64,000 bases of DNA from Polyodon spathula (Eukaryota; Chordata; Actinopteri; Acipenseriformes; Polyodontidae). Made by a program: the position numbers and the translations under genes. Below the pieces are notes generated by a model. The model was not told the origin of the DNA, searched no databases, and saw only the letters and a program-made list of their open reading frames with translations. The stretch covers positions 14,375,628 to 14,439,627 of the forward strand of contig NC_054558.1 in the NCBI RefSeq assembly GCF_017654505.1. The letters are read 5' to 3'. Below, piece after piece: positions 22,730 through 35,929 of the stretch. Each line of letters opens with the position of its first letter. Position 1 is the first letter of the stretch.

Positions 22730-22978
22730 GGTTCCTCCAGTCCAGGCTAGAATATTGTGATTGAACTGCTCCCTCACCCACAAAGAGTAAGATTTTTCCT
22801 CCAGTCCAGAGTAGGCTTGAAGCATGGAGAGAACTGCTCCTTCACCCCCAAAGTGAAAGGGTAGAGCCTCTAGTCCAGGCTTAAACCATTAAGCAAAACT
22901 GCTCCCTCACCCCCAAAGAGAAAGGGTGGTTCCTCCAGTCCAAATATGACATATGGACCCCCAAATAGAAAAGGTGGC
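22730..22978. repeat. Minisatellite, about 65-70 bp unit, about 3.5 copies
   Basis: TTCCTCCAGTCC recurs at about 22731, 22796, 22865 (as GCCTCTAGTCC) and 22930. Each is followed by AACTGCTCC-TCACCC-CAAAG and a GAAAGGGT block. It starts about 90 bp after the 192-bp duplication. Confidence 0.8.
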
Positions 22979-24409
22979 ATGCTAACCCTCATCTTTAAAT
23001 CAACAAAACTTTTCATTCTGTCCATCTCAAATGCAAATCTAGCACTTTTCATGAGCACAAATAGGTATATACAGTATAATAGTCTTGCTCAGCCCCCACA
23101 CCTCTCCCTTATCAGTCTGCTGCACTGCAAGCAAGAGGCAAGGTAACCTGACCTAGTGTCAATGAAGTCATTGTTCCCGCTGCTTAATTAGCCGTGACAA
23201 CTCAGGCGCGAACAGATTCCCATCATTACAGCCTAAAAAGCCCATTAGAATCAATTCCATGCTTATGGTCAGACTTGCAGTCTGCCAGCCCGGAGCTTAC
23301 TGCCACTGTATATGGTTACAGCGGTTTAGAAAGGGAACTCAATAGCTACACTAGCACCCTGAGTAATGCAGCTGATGCCATGTGGGAAGGCCTGGCGACA
23401 CCCTGCGGTAAACTGCCGCTCCGCAGGAATTAAAGATCACTCAGGAGTATAAGTGGCTTCATTAATAAAGGGATGAACTGCCCAATTGCCTCATTGATCT
23501 GTTGTCTGGCTGAGAGTGAGAGTGTGTGTGTGTTTTCCCATCTCCTGCGTAAGTGTTGTGGAGACTCTTGTAGGACTGTGAAGGGAGTAGCTTGAGTGCT
23601 AATGATAACACTGCAAAGTGACTACGGCTCTCAGTTGTGGTTCTCGGGAAGGGCTTCCATGTTTTCTACTGACCAAACCAGGACATCATCCACAAATCAT
23701 TTCTGACAAAACAGAGACCTTTTGTAAACTGTAGAAATAGGACAAGCTGTAGTGTTTGTGTGATTCAGTTCTACAGTCAAATATAGCACATAGCTTCAGC
23801 CTTGAGGTACTTCTATCAATCCCTTATGGTTATGAAGTACCACTCACTGCTAGGGAAATGTTTCTGATGAATTCACACAATCTCAAGGCATATAGAAGTA
23901 TAATGGGAGAGGAATCCCTTAAAATCTTCTAAAAGTTCTATGAATTAGCCACTGACAATAAAAAAACACATCTTAATTTAAAGAAATTAAACTGTTAATT
24001 TCTTGTTCCTGTATTCTGAAAATTGTCAATGTTTGAACAGGGATAACATGATGGTAATGTGAGAATGGCTGCCCTAGACATTAGGTAATACCCTTTTGAG
24101 AGGAAGCAGTTCAGTCTCTATGCCTGCCTTGGAGTGAAAGGATTGTCCTTTCTCTATGCCCCTTTAACATTGACACAAGTGAACCCTAGGTGTATTTGTA
24201 CTGGCCTTTTTAGCTGGCTATACCAAAACCATGCTGCAAAATTACAGTTACATGGTTTAAACTGTGGCAGTGAGCTGTATTTTAGCTTGACAAAATGAAC
24301 TTGGTAAATCTAATTTCACTATGAAACCAAATTCACAAATGTGATTGTAGCTAAAATAATGATAATAATAATAATAATAATAACACAACTCTACATAAGT
24401 CTTAAATGA
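22979..24409. other. Unique non-coding stretch with a regulatory-like block
   Basis: No gene is recognised. 23180-23480 is GC-richer and has TTAATTAGCCGTGACAAC, CATTAGAATCAATTCC and TTCATTAATAAAGG, resembling a conserved non-coding element. An ATA triplet run lies at about 24359-24382. Confidence 0.35.
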
Positions 24410-24690
24410 GCAGTTTTGAAAGAAGCACATGCTATAGCAGACATCTATTTTCAACTGAAAATGGCCTCTGGTACTACATTAGGTTACCAGAAGTTTTCAG
24501 TTTCCATGCCTTGCTCTCAGGAAATCTGTTACTTTCTGGGTCCTTTCCTACCTCCGACCTCAGCAGTGTCTTCTGGGTCAAAGCATGTTACTGGCTGAAA
24601 GCAAGTCAGTCAATATGGGAAGCTGCTGGTTGGTAAATAACAGAAAAGAAGCCGTTCAAAGGATGAGGACAATTTTGGCTTCTTGGTAAA
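24410..24690 (+). repeat. Dispersed repeat R2, copy 1
   Basis: Shares the order TGGTACTACA, AAGTTTTCAGTTT, TCTGTTACTT, GGGTCAAAGC-TGTTACTGG, AAGTCAG-CAATA with 53455-53830. Parts also match 48270-48490 (AGCAGCTTTGG, GTGGGGACAATT), 36660-36720 and 58888-58975. The class is unknown. Confidence 0.6.
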
Positions 24691-26387
24691 ATGATCAAGG
24701 TAGCACAACATTATCAGAAAGGCTTGCAAACATTAAGTCCTGAGGTACTACAATGTGTTGTAAGTTCTTTTAAAACTGCACATCTGAGACCAAGATTAGA
24801 ATGGCGCACATCTGGTAAGATTTATGAAATAATTGTGCTAGCTCTTCAACATGAGCCCCCTGGGTCCTTACTGGAGGACTGTGCTGCTAACACACGTCCT
24901 CACATTTAATTGACATTGTGCACTCACCATTCACCTACTCAGTCCAGCACAGTTGCGGCTGGTCAGTTACAAGGTAAACTGAAAGATCTCAGTAAGTGAG
25001 AAAGCCTTTGGAACTTGTTACATGGTTAACAGGCTTCACACTGTTTCAATGAAGTGCCTGCATACTTCTAAAAGGTTTTGGGTACTCATCAAAAATAAAT
25101 GCTGACTGGTACAAACCCTGTATACAGGGATTCAAGTGTCTTTCATTTTCATTTTCACTCTTATAATACTCGTATGCTACTGTTCAAGAAACAGTTTGTC
25201 CAGTGATCAAGTCCATGTATGACTTGACAACACCGTTGCAAAACATTTAAAAAATGAATGCGTGGTACTAAAAAGGAAATTATTAGTTTTATTTACACCC
25301 CAGTGAGTGAGAAATGTGGCAAAACAAGTGATAAACCCTTTCATTCCAATGTAGGGAGGTGGCATCAGTACATCATGTTGGAGCATAAATATATACTGTG
25401 TTTCTAAGCTCTTGAGTGCACATAGTGATAATGCTTAGCTGAGGAGCTAGCGTGGAGAGCTGTCTTTCAGCATGTTGTCTTGTTGTGAAGCCAGCTTCAG
25501 TTGCTGCAGGCTGTAAAAAGGGTTAACAGGAGCACATTCCCTTTATCTGATGGCCTGAGACATTCGACTGGATCTTTATGAATTTGACAACGTCTTCAAA
25601 CAACACGGACAGGGACGCCAGCTGTCTTCCACGGGCTGTCTCGGGCATTAAAAGGCACTTTACCTTTCTGCAGAATTAGCAAAAATGGAAAACCTACAGG
25701 CAGACACACACACACACACAAACACACTCCTCATTCAGCTAGTCTCAGGGAATGTGGCACTACCTGGAACACAAAAACAAACAGCTTCTCTTTTGTTCAA
25801 ATCAAAATAACATCAATTCTTGTTAAAAATAACAACTATGCTAATTTTAAAAGGAGTGGAAAACAAAGTAATTTAAGTACATTTATTAGCATTAGCATCT
25901 TTACTAGTCTTTTATTTATTTTTGGTTCTGTGTTTGTGTGATATTGGGTTATTGGTTAATTTCAGCTCTGTGTTACCTACAGCAGAGGAAGTCATGAGGA
26001 ATATGAGCATTTAGTTCATCACTGTGTGATTTTCTCTGGTTTTTAAATTCTATAGCAGACATCAAAATACAGCACATATACGACAAGAATGCAAAGAGAA
26101 CCAAGCTCTGCAATCGACCTGGCAATATTCTTACCCTTTGACAGGCTCTCAATATTAAATAAAGGAAAAGTATATATAAGATGGACATTTTGCCTACATG
26201 TAAAAGCCATCAACTAAATATTTAGTATGGAAGTTAAATCAACTTGAATTCAACTTAAATGTAGCTACCATAGAGAATATATTTGCAGAATTAAATAGTT
26301 TATTGCTACATGATTTCTGTCCGTGTGTATTAAATACTATGTAGGTTATTACTGCAAAAATAAGTCACACAGGCAGGGGATGCAAGT
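24691..26387. other. Unique non-coding stretch
   Basis: No gene is recognised. 25500-25690 has regulatory-like composition (CCCTTTATCTGATGGCC, GGCATTAAAAGGCACTTT). A short CA repeat follows at about 25702-25720. Confidence 0.35.
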
Positions 26388-26750
26388 AGCCGGTCTTTGC
26401 TGGGGATTCTGGAGGGAGTGTCTCATTGGCTCCTGCATGTTAGGGAGGCAAAACCGGTAGGGGCTGTTTCTCCTCATCGCTCTACAGTAGACCTAGCGGC
26501 CAGGCATTTAGTGATCTCAGTGGACACCTGCAGGGCTGGCCTTTGTCCTCCAGAGGCTGGTAGCTTTCTGATATCCGCTCTCAAGTACCTGGGTGAAAAA
26601 AGATGAAACTGGCGTCGTCATGAGATTGGAGGACGCCAACCGAACCTCCAGTTCTCCTGAGCTATATGGGGAATTACTGCAATGAGGGGGGAAAAAATAA
26701 TTGGGAAGACAATCAGGGGTAATTGGGCACTTTAAATAAAATAATAAAAA
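26388..26750 (+). mobile_element. SINE family B, copy 1 (5'-truncated)
   Basis: The body GTCTTTGCTGGGGATTCTGG, GTGTCTCATTGGCTCC, then CTCTCAAGTACCTGGGTG and AATTGGGCACTTTAAA matches the complement of copies at 27801, 40825 and 57255. The pol III head is missing here. The 3' end is A/T-rich. Confidence 0.7.
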
Positions 26751-27800
26751 CATAAAAATATCCTATGGTAGTTCCATTAAAGATGAAACAACTACCAGAG
26801 TAAATATTTAATCATGCAAACCTCAAAAAAGATATATTTAAATAGCATAAATCTCCTTTTTTTTTCTCAACCATAACATTGAAAAAGTCCACCCAACATT
26901 ATTTCAAGATACATTTCTTGACCTGCAGTTCATTGAAGTATTCTTGGCAGAGTCTTTTCCTGACTTGGGCCAAATGGTAGCCAGGGCTTTAACCCCAGAA
27001 TTCATATCCACACACTGATGTACTCGTCTTACTATACAATGACCTCGCTGTAGCCCCAGAGTGGAGCAGGGACACTCTGGTTGGCGCCACTGATTTTAGG
27101 ATAGCCCTTGGATTAGCAGATAAAGACTGCTGAATATTTCATGCCCTGATTGACAGATCTGCAGGGTCTCAAGTGGGCTCTGGCGCCCAGTTTTGCAACC
27201 TCCAGTAAAAACATTGAAACAAGAAAACTGACTCCCAGGTGAGCAGTTATCCCAAATGCCAATCTTGGTCACTAATCCTGGAATTCTACATTAGTAGCCC
27301 TGTGTCTAGGCTAGACAGATGAAGATCCTGGTTTTCTGCGACTGAGAGAAAAGTCATTTTTCCACTATGGTGACCAGAGGTGGGAAAAATATAATGTAGT
27401 TTACATTCTTGCACAAAAAGGTTTATTAGGGGAATGAGGGTGTGGTTGATTCTGTGGTATCTATTTGAAACTCAACAGCTGCTGGACTTCAACTCTATAC
27501 TAATCCAGTCAGAATTTGTATTGATTTATTAATATAACTGAAGTATAAACAATAACAATTTGGTGAAATGAGGATCGAATCAGAAAAATGCAGAAATTTG
27601 TTCTTGTGAGTAAAAAAACAAAACAAAACAAAAACATGATGTGTTTGCTTAACAAGGCAAATGATGTAAAAATGTGTAAATGTTATGTCCACAGATTTAT
27701 AAATAACCAGTGTGTGTTTTTTGGGTTTTGTTGTAACAATCTGACATTGTGTGTGTGTTGTTCCTTGCCATTATGTAAGTGTACTTCATAAAACAAAATG
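26751..27800. other. Non-coding stretch
   Basis: I see no gene or assignable repeat here. Confidence 0.4.
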
Positions 27801-28000
27801 TATTATTATTTAGTGCCCAATTATTTTATCCATGTTTAGAATGGCCAATTATGTTTTCTCCTCACCACAGCAATTCCCCACATAGCTCAGGAGAATTGAA
27901 GGTTCAGCGGACGATTTCCAATCCCACGGCCAAGCCAGCTTCCTTTTCTACACCCAGGAACTCGAGAGAGAATGTCAGCAAGCTGCTGGCCTCTGGAGAA
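27801..28000 (-). mobile_element. SINE family B, copy 2 (5'-truncated)
   Basis: The minus-strand copy begins at its tail (TTTAGTGCCCAATT on +). It contains CAGCAATTCCCCACATAGCT, shared with 40825-41182, and runs to about 28000 before homology ends. Confidence 0.7.
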
Positions 28001-29667
28001 AATAACATAAGTGTCAGGACTTTGTGTCAAATTTTTCAAGCTTCCTGATTATCCCCCTATCTGAGTAATGTATGTAAATAAGATAGAGCAGTGGTTCCAG
28101 CAATGAGTATATGACTGTAACTAGAAGTTAATCTCTGCTTTCTGTATTTCAACAACCTATGAATCCATGTGCACCACATTTTGATTCTTACTGATTTGAT
28201 AAGTAGGGTTGGCCTTTCGCACTGGACTCTGTTGAAGCCAATTTCAAAGTCCAGACAGCCACACAGAACCTGATTAATCAGACATGAGCTGTCTTTTCTG
28301 AACCAATATTGGCTGTCTCCTTTAATGTATTTGTTAATCCTCTAGTTTACCCCCATTCCATGATTTTATATGTTATGAAATTAATCTCCTGTCCCCCCTT
28401 GTCTCCTGTCTTAAAATATCAGTACTGCACCATCAATCAGATGGGATTCTTGTGTCCACTACCATGGAAGATTATAATCAGATTAAAGATATTTCTTAAA
28501 CAAGTTATGTATAAGGCAATGTTTTTACTGTAATCTTTACATTTAATATTAAACTCAAATACTATCTTATGTGCGCATGCTTTTCAGGGGGGAAGAATTA
28601 ATTTAGTAATGCTAAACCGGCATAATGTACAATACCCAAATTCATTAAAATGAATCTACTCCTCTTGAATTGATTTTAATACTGGGCTGGATGAGAGTCA
28701 CCTGATCCATTGTGAATTGAAAAGGGAAAGACAAAAATAAAGTAGGTCAGGTCAAGAATTATAAATGGACATAAAAATGATTCTGTTTGTTCAAAACAAG
28801 GTTGGTATGGGAGTTAAACAAAGCCTTTATCTAAATCTTTTTGATTCATTTTACATGTTTTAAATGTTTAAAATTAAAAAAAAAAAACTAATTTTTAATG
28901 TCTGTTAAAAATAAATAAAGCTTTAAATCTTTTTTACAGTATTCCATAAATTCATCTTGAGAAATTGTGAAAATGGACCTTGTTTTCCAGTTCCCCTCCA
29001 TTGGAAAAATGAGTCAGGGCAAGACTTGACAAACCAAGATGGAACTGTTTCTTCAGGGATATACAGTAAATATTTGAATAACTGTATGAGCACAAAACTA
29101 GATTCCAGTTTATATTCAGAGGTCCTTGCACACAGTGAGAACTTGGCAGGTCAACATCATCTTAAGGCCAACCCTGCTTTCACTGTAAGCCGTCCCAAAC
29201 GCTTCAAGCCCTTGTAAAATGTCCTCTGTAATACTGCAAGACAGACATGCTGTAATCCATTTGCCTTAATAGCCTTTCTAAGACACATATAAAATATATA
29301 AATCTAAAAAGTAAAAAAATAAATAGCCCAGGGTAAGTAACATTTAAGCTAGCTGAACAGAAACAAAATTGATGTAATGTATTATAAAACTGAAACGTGT
29401 TTAACTAAATGCAAAGTTCAATGAAATCTAAAAGTCTATTGCATTTGCAGTAGTCATTTATTACACATCAGTTGTTATATATTCTCAATCAACCTGCAGC
29501 TTACTATACCACAAAAGGAATAGCCGTGTATTGATTAAAAAAAAAAAATAGTAAAAAACATAATGGTTTGGTCAATATTTACTATATAGAGGTTTTATTT
29601 TGTAAACTTGTGTGTCCATTTGACAGTATTACATGTACTATGACATGTTACATAAAAACAAAAATAG
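28001..29667. other. Non-coding stretch
   Basis: No gene is recognised. The 86-codon frame at 28957-29217 has no known domain and no splice or promoter context. Confidence 0.35.
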
Positions 29668-29692
29668 ATTACTGTGATGAGTCAAAGGGATT

Positions 29693-30370
29693 GGGTAAGG
29701 GTAGAGTGAAACCGTTGGTTTCAAAAGTTCAGGCTTTGTTGGATTCACCGGTACCTACCACGAAAACCCAGGTGAGATCACTGTTAGGGTTGGCTGGTTA
29801 TTACCGCCGCTTTATTCCACACTTTTCCACTATAGCCGCCCCTCTCACTGATCTCACTAAAAAGAACGCTCCAAATAAAATTAAGTGGAGTGCAGAGTGT
29901 CAGACAGCCTTTGAATCTATTAAAACTAATTAGAGTCAGGCCCCAACATTAATAAGCCCGGATTTCAGCCGAAAGCTCGTCCTGCAGACAGATGCATCTC
30001 GAAAGATGGTATAGAACACCCGATACTATACATCAGTCGAAAGTTACTGCCCAGAGAACAGAGGTATTCGGTAGTGGAGAAAGAATGCCTGGCAGTGAAA
30101 TGGGCAGTGGAATCTTTAAAATACTATCTTCTGGGACAACCTTTTGTACTCATCACAGATCACACTTCTTTAAAGTGGTTAGACATGATGAAGGATTCAA
30201 ACGCTATGATTACACGGTGGTACCTGGCGCTCCAACCCTTCGCCTTTCAAATAAGGTATCGTGCGGGTAAGTTACATCAAAATGCTGATTTTTTTTCCCG
30301 GGAGGAAGGGAAAAGGGAAGGGTTAGAGGTTTCCGAGTGTTCCTTCGGCTCCACTCTGAGGGGTGGGATA
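29693..30370 (+). pseudogene. Ty3/gypsy pol remnant (end of RT plus RNase H)
   Basis: The remnant starts in the thumb/connection part of the reverse transcriptase: KTQVRSLLGLAGYYRRFIPH is the diagnostic block. The polymerase FxDD motif has been deleted. A TAG interrupts the frame at 29931-29933. RNase H follows in pieces: LVLQTDAS (first Asp), then a small deletion and frameshift, then a re-opened frame with KECLAVKWAVESLKYYLLG (Glu), LITDHTSLKWL (Asp) and NADFFSREEG (last Asp). No integrase is present: sequence runs from RNase H straight to the polypurine tract and LTR, so integrase was lost too. The copy cannot be functional. Confidence 0.9.
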
Positions 30371-30957
30371 TGTGATGAGTCAAAGGGATTTCGGTCTGTG
30401 ATTCAGCCTCCCGACAGTAGATGGCATCAAACCAACTCGGGACTTCCCTTACCAAGATCTCGTGACCATGGCAAAAGTCATCTTTTGAGGGGCGACACCT
30501 TGGTGAGGGGCGGAAGTACGAGTATGTAAATTCCAGCCACTGGAGTCAAGTGAAGGATAAGGACACTTGTCAGTTGGGGATTGGTGTTCCACTGACTACA
30601 GAGGCGGGACATTACATACTAAAGGGAACATACTACTGTGTTCGGGGTTGGTCCGAAAGTAAAATAGGAGGAGTAACGGGTGGAGGGAGAAACTAGTTTG
30701 GTGCAGCGGGATTTAAAAAAAAAAAAAACATTTCTTTTGTCTTTTTTTGTTTATGTATGGTTTGCCACAAAGACGATTAAAGACGAGTTATTACGGTCTG
30801 TTTTGGATTTCACCCCTGCACTCCTTCCCTCACACCATTTTGTTTTCTTTTGTTATTTAATTATTTTGTTGTGTATAGATAATAAAAATAAATTATTTTA
30901 TTTCTGTACACATAAATTACTGTCTGGACATTCCATTTAATACACTCTCGCCTCACA
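30371..30957 (+). mobile_element. 3' LTR of the gypsy element
   Basis: The LTR is bounded by TGTGATGAG on the left and GCCTCACA on the right. It contains a poly-A run (about 30716-30728) and AATAAAAATAAA-like signals about 70 bp from its end. The intact right-hand target duplication defines its end. Confidence 0.85.
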
Positions 30958-30962
30958 ATTAC

Positions 30963-33900
30963 ACAGTCATATTAAACAAATTATGAATGATGGGCTTTTC
31001 CTACTAATTTCAGTCACTCTACTCTGGGGTGACCCACAAGAAATGTAAAAGTTTGGATAGGATTACAGTTGCCGATTGTTTTAGATTTTGTTCTGCTGCA
31101 TGAAAAAACATGCCATAGAAAATCTGCACATTTCAAGTGAAAATCATTGGATTTGGTACAGAATTAAAGTCATACCAATAAGGCTGCCACCTTTAAACTC
31201 ACCCATTTAGATTACTAATAATAAACATTTAAAAATGCAGATAACTATAGACTAACATTCATCTTAACAGCATGCTGTAATTGAGAGTTCTACCTTAACT
31301 GAAAAGTGCATCAGCTTCTGCTTGGTAGCAAATAGGAAATATTGTATAATACCAAATTAAAAGGTATTTTTATATACCAAGATTTATTTTTTTCTTGTTA
31401 AGACCTTGTCCATTGGTTAAACCTTGCCCTTCCGTTTACTGAATGTGGTCAACACAGTACAAAAAAAATGGCAATTGGTGCTGATAAATATGCTTTATCA
31501 CACTTTTTCATTATGAAAACAATTAATTTAATCCCTTCCTGGAAAGCTTTGGGTTGTGCATTATAATAGAATATAAAATGACTTCAGATCTCAACACATA
31601 TCAAATCTGGGCTAAAAGGATTGCCATAACAAAAGGTAAGGCTCAGAATAGCAGATTACCAGCAGTGTAATCCCTCGCTCAGTAGCTTCCAGCACATCGA
31701 GCAGAAGGAGCCATCCTGCCAAATGGGTCCCAACCAACACATCTTCATTAACACTTTGCTGACAGCTGCATGGCCACACAGCTGTCCCAACACAGGAAGT
31801 CTCATAATGGCTGGCCCATTTCCAGATCTGAATCCTCCGGTCTCGAGCATGCCCAGAAGGAACCTGGCCTTCACAGGAAGTCCACCCCCGTCAGCGCTGA
31901 CAACACTTCCTTCAAAAAGCAGAGTACTACCTTTGTGTCTGTGATGACACTTGATCCCACTGAGGTGAAAAGGTTATTTTGTTTTTAATAAACTGCCTTA
32001 ATTCCCCTGTAATTAAACCTGGTTCTCAGGAAGTTACATTGCTCATTAGAAGAGAAGATCCAATTCAGTTGAGTAAACAGATGCCTCAGTGCTAAAGGAT
32101 ATTTTATTAGTAGGATTTTTTTTTGTTTTGTTTTTTTTTTTTGCAAAGTCACCATTTGTTGCACCTGTGTTGGGGAGGAAGGAAGTCTGCTTTGCCTGCT
32201 AACTTTTTCATGATCTTCTTCCCAGACTTGCAACCGACATTGGTGAATATTTGCAATAGTTTAAGGAAATGATTTTCCATAGCTATTAATGTATTTTGAT
32301 ACAGTTCTGTTATAAATGAAGAGAACACTTAAAAATCTAACATTTATGTCTTTTTATTTATAAATAGAATGATGTTTTGAAAAACTAAAAGACAGTAATT
32401 GATTGATTTCTTAAAGCTTCTTAGTGGTTAATAGGATTCAGCCTGATTATTCAAGATAATATTGCTTCAAATAAAAAAAATGAAAAAAATATTCTCCCTT
32501 TGCTATAGTGTTTGCAATTATTTAGAGAGGTTCTTCTCACAATTAATGAAATATTACATTAGTGTGTTAAGGTGTTTTGACCATGAGTTCAATAGCTGCT
32601 CTTCAGTTCCAGTTGCCTGCCATAAACATATGCAATGTAGGTTAGATTATCCAAAGTGTCTTAGTATTAGTAATCGCTATCACACAGCATCAAATATGAA
32701 CTGACTGGTTACTAGATGATGTTTTTTTGTTGGCTGATCCAGCCTACATTTGAAGAATCTGTAACATGCAACTATAATTGAAGAGCAGCTATTGGGCTCA
32801 GCTTAGAGCACAGTAACACAGCCTGATCAAACAACAGAAACACACGGTATCTGAGTAGATTTAACTTTTTAGTGTTGTTCTGGCTTTCCTCCATTTCATT
32901 TTTTTTAAAGCTAGACCTTCTATCTTAATGTTTTGGGGTTAGGGTTTAGGGTTAATAGGGTTAGACTCTTATGTGATAGCATCATCTAATGGAGTTCCCT
33001 GATTAGTGGATGAAGGTTCTGAGGTTTCTAATATTAGTTATAATGGTTCTAGGCATGTACCTGAAATGACATTAGATCAGGTCTGTGGCTGATAGAAAAT
33101 TGCTTCCATCACCCTCAGAGCCCCAGCACATCTGTGCACATCCAGTGAGAGTGTATGTTCAGACAGGGTCCTATATGTACCTGCTGCACAGGAACTACAT
33201 TTGGGCAAGAAACCAAGGCTGATGTATAAGGCTATGCTGCTTGACAGCCTGAGACATAATAAAATGACCTTTATCGAAGTCAAATGTCTGAAACAACAAA
33301 ACAAAAAGCTAATATATTTGTATTATTGCAGACGTTGTATTTTTTGTTACCTGACTCCAGAAGCCCCAGTCAACTCTCCCCAACCCTACCTTGTCATACA
33401 GGGCTCATATGATCTTTTAAATACACATGCTGGCTCTCGTCATGATTCTGCTGTACCACCTGACCCTGGATCCTGTCCAACTGCATCGCTGAGAACTGAT
33501 TTCAGCACAAAGGGGCTCTTCAGAAAATGGGCCAGTCATCCATCTCTATCATGCTGAAGATCAAAGAATTGCATAACATTGTGTGTGTATATTTATAACA
33601 ATCTCAATAATTACAACTAAAAGGTGGATAGTTATTCCATATATCCGTTAAAAGTGTTACAGAACCTCAGGCAAAGTTTACAAAAAACACAGATGTTTAA
33701 AGATATTGTTGACTTTTGAAATACACTCAGAAGGTTTTTGCCAGATTAAGCTCCCTCCTTCAATGATGCTTTATTCTACATATTGGTATGGTTTGCGTCA
33801 CCTTTAAAAAAAAACATATCTTAGCCATTAATGCAAAGACACCTATATAACCTGCAGGACAGGGGCTTTCCAGGACAGTACACTTGTAGAGCCTAAAAAG

Positions 33901-35220
33901 ATCTTTCAACCTCGATCCGTTCAATTCTGTGTGCCGATATTCTCTCACACAATGGCGCTTACCCTTCTTGTGACCCTAAAGTAGTGTTAATAATTCTTGT
34001 TTAATGTTCAGGGTTATAAAGAGGTCTGCTCTTTGCACTCCAATGACAAGTATACCAGCCAAATCATTGCACTGAAAATGTAATGGCTTTGTGCCATGGT
34101 CTCTCAAGCTGTGGTGTAGTTGAGCTGGAACACACAGGGATGCCATTCTGGTACTATTTTCTATAGGTAGCAGTGGTGTAGAACTTGCGTAATAGGCCAA
34201 CTAAGTCACATGACTCAAATCTCCCACACAACTGTGATTCCTATTAATGCAATGAAAAGAGCATTAGGAACCTATTTTTCGAATAAAAATGCTGAAGAAG
34301 ATAACAAGAACAGTACATCGACTATGACTGTGGACACAAACACAAACAGAGGAATCCTCTCAGCTACGTCAAAACCTGGCTCAGATATCGTGCCACTGAC
34401 ACGCAGATGTCTTGTGCCTGTCACCTGGGTTTACATCTGTCTCAAGTGAGTTTGCTGGTATCAGCTTGGCTCCTAGAGGACAAAACAAAACACACAAATT
34501 TCAGAAAATTTTGGCAGGAGGTGTTTAGATAGGGACTGAGGTGAGCTTGTTCTGTTTCATTTTTCTATTAGAGAACCTCTCATGGAAATATAACCCACCG
34601 TCCCTCACTTTGTATAAGCACTACATTCACACGCACTAACTTAAAAAAGATTACATCCTAACAGAATAAAATGATGGTTACATGTTCAAAATATTTAACT
34701 TTCATTTAGAATTATTACTACTCAAAGTGAACTTTTGTATTGTGCAATAATGCAACATAAAGCAAATCTATAAAAACTCCAGGCTTCACCACATTCCACT
34801 ACATCTTATTTGCCACAAGTGTTTTCTCATGCACTGGACCAGCTGGCAATAATTCTAGTTATGGATAACGGCATTAACTACGTATTGTGTTCTTTTCTAT
34901 TGAAACATGATTATAATAAATACATATGTATAATTTTCCCTAACACTTCTGCTATAAGAGTGTTTACTTATTTCCCACTTGACAGAACTGTTCAGCTTAC
35001 TATGCAGCCATCCAAGTGCTAAAAATATATATTCTTATCCTATAAGAGACAGGGTCAGTTGTACATATTAACTTAGACATTACTTAGAACTCAAAGCACT
35101 CAATCATAAATTATCAGTTATAACTAAATTAAGCAGACAGATACAACTTTACCACAGTATTTTTGAATGGCATTTTTGCAGTTCTCCCATACTTTTTTGA
35201 TGGTTATACTATGTAGTTAC
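30963..35220. other. Mostly unique non-coding stretch
   Basis: No gene is recognised in 4.2 kb. A short telomere-like GGGTTA cluster at 32934-32964 is listed separately. The frames at 31656-31988, 33077-33557 and 34210-34449 have no recognisable domains. Confidence 0.4.
32934..32964 (+). repeat. Short interstitial telomere-like repeat
   Basis: Four degenerate TTAGGG units (GGGTTAGGGTTTAGGGTTA and AATAGGGTTAG) occur in 31 bp. It may be a repair scar or chance; it is too short to be a telomere remnant block. Confidence 0.5.
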
Positions 35221-35315
35221 CACACTGAGTAGCATAGCCAGCAGAGCCTAACACATACGGCACACTGAATAACATAGCCAGCAGAGCCCAACACATACTG
35301 CACACTGAATAACAA
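35221..35315. repeat. Short tandem repeat of about 44 bp
   Basis: CACACTGA.TA.CATAGCCAGCAGAGCC.AACACATAC.G units occur about 2.3 times. They differ at few positions. Confidence 0.7.
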
Positions 35316-35517
35316 ACAACAATGGGAGATCTGTACTTTCAAAAACAAGAAAAATATTGTAAAATTTCTAGGTTAGAAAATATGGGTTCTGAGTATATTG
35401 AAGAATTTCAGGACATGCAATGATTCTTTTTTGTACGAACTAAAAGCTGCAGTTTCCACAATCTAGTGTTACAAAATATGAATCCATTCTTGTCTGGTTT
35501 ATAATGCTGCCTTCTGT

Positions 35518-35520
<3 letters not shown>

Positions 35521-35553
<33 letters not shown>

Positions 35554-35692
35554 CTCCATATGTTTCAAGATTCTGATACTCTTAAAAACAAGACAGCGTC
35601 TATATCTACCCAGAACTTACTGTCATTACAATTAATCATAAAAACATAATCATCAATCCAGGTGGCAAACAGGACATTCACAACAACTCCCC

Positions 35693-35723
<31 letters not shown>

Positions 35724-35725
35724 AA
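35521..35725. repeat. CA microsatellite and C/A homopolymer run
   Basis: A CA tract lies at 35521-35551. A run of 25 C at 35689-35713 continues directly into 12 A (35714-35725). The run lengths may be inaccurate in the assembly. Confidence 0.9.
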
Positions 35726-35929
35726 CCAATAATGCACAGCCCTCCACCCTCATTGGCATCCCAGCATTCTCAAGAATTCCTCTGCTGTATTTCTAATGAA
35801 GCAGGGTTCCCAAGCTCCAAACACGGCCAGGGTAAGCTGCCCTGAAGGGTTTCAATCACAATTCCATCTGGGCTGACTCAACCCAGCTGGGGAATCATGT
35901 CAAACACACCCCATTATTGACATGCCTGG

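Larger units (their letters stand above)
29668..30962 (+). mobile_element. Internally deleted Ty3/gypsy LTR retrotransposon, TSD ATTAC
   Basis: The element is 29673-30957, flanked by perfect ATTAC copies (29668-29672 and 30958-30962). At the left only the first 20 bp of the 5' LTR (TGTGATGAGTCAAAGGGATT) remain. The sequence then jumps directly into pol. At the right the full 3' LTR (30371-30957, 587 bp) begins with the same 20 bp, directly after a purine-rich GAGGGGTGGGATA that fits a polypurine tract. A single deletion removed most of the 5' LTR, gag, protease and most of the reverse transcriptase. AATAAA-type signals lie near 30880-30895. Confidence 0.92.

Noticed and set aside
22197..22760. 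187-codon open frame as a gene
   Set aside because: It is kept open only because the 192-bp tandem unit is a multiple of three. There is no domain, and the ends lie in other repeats.
31656..31988. Possible exon
   Set aside because: Overlapping short frames on both strands with no domain, no convincing splice sites and no promoter.
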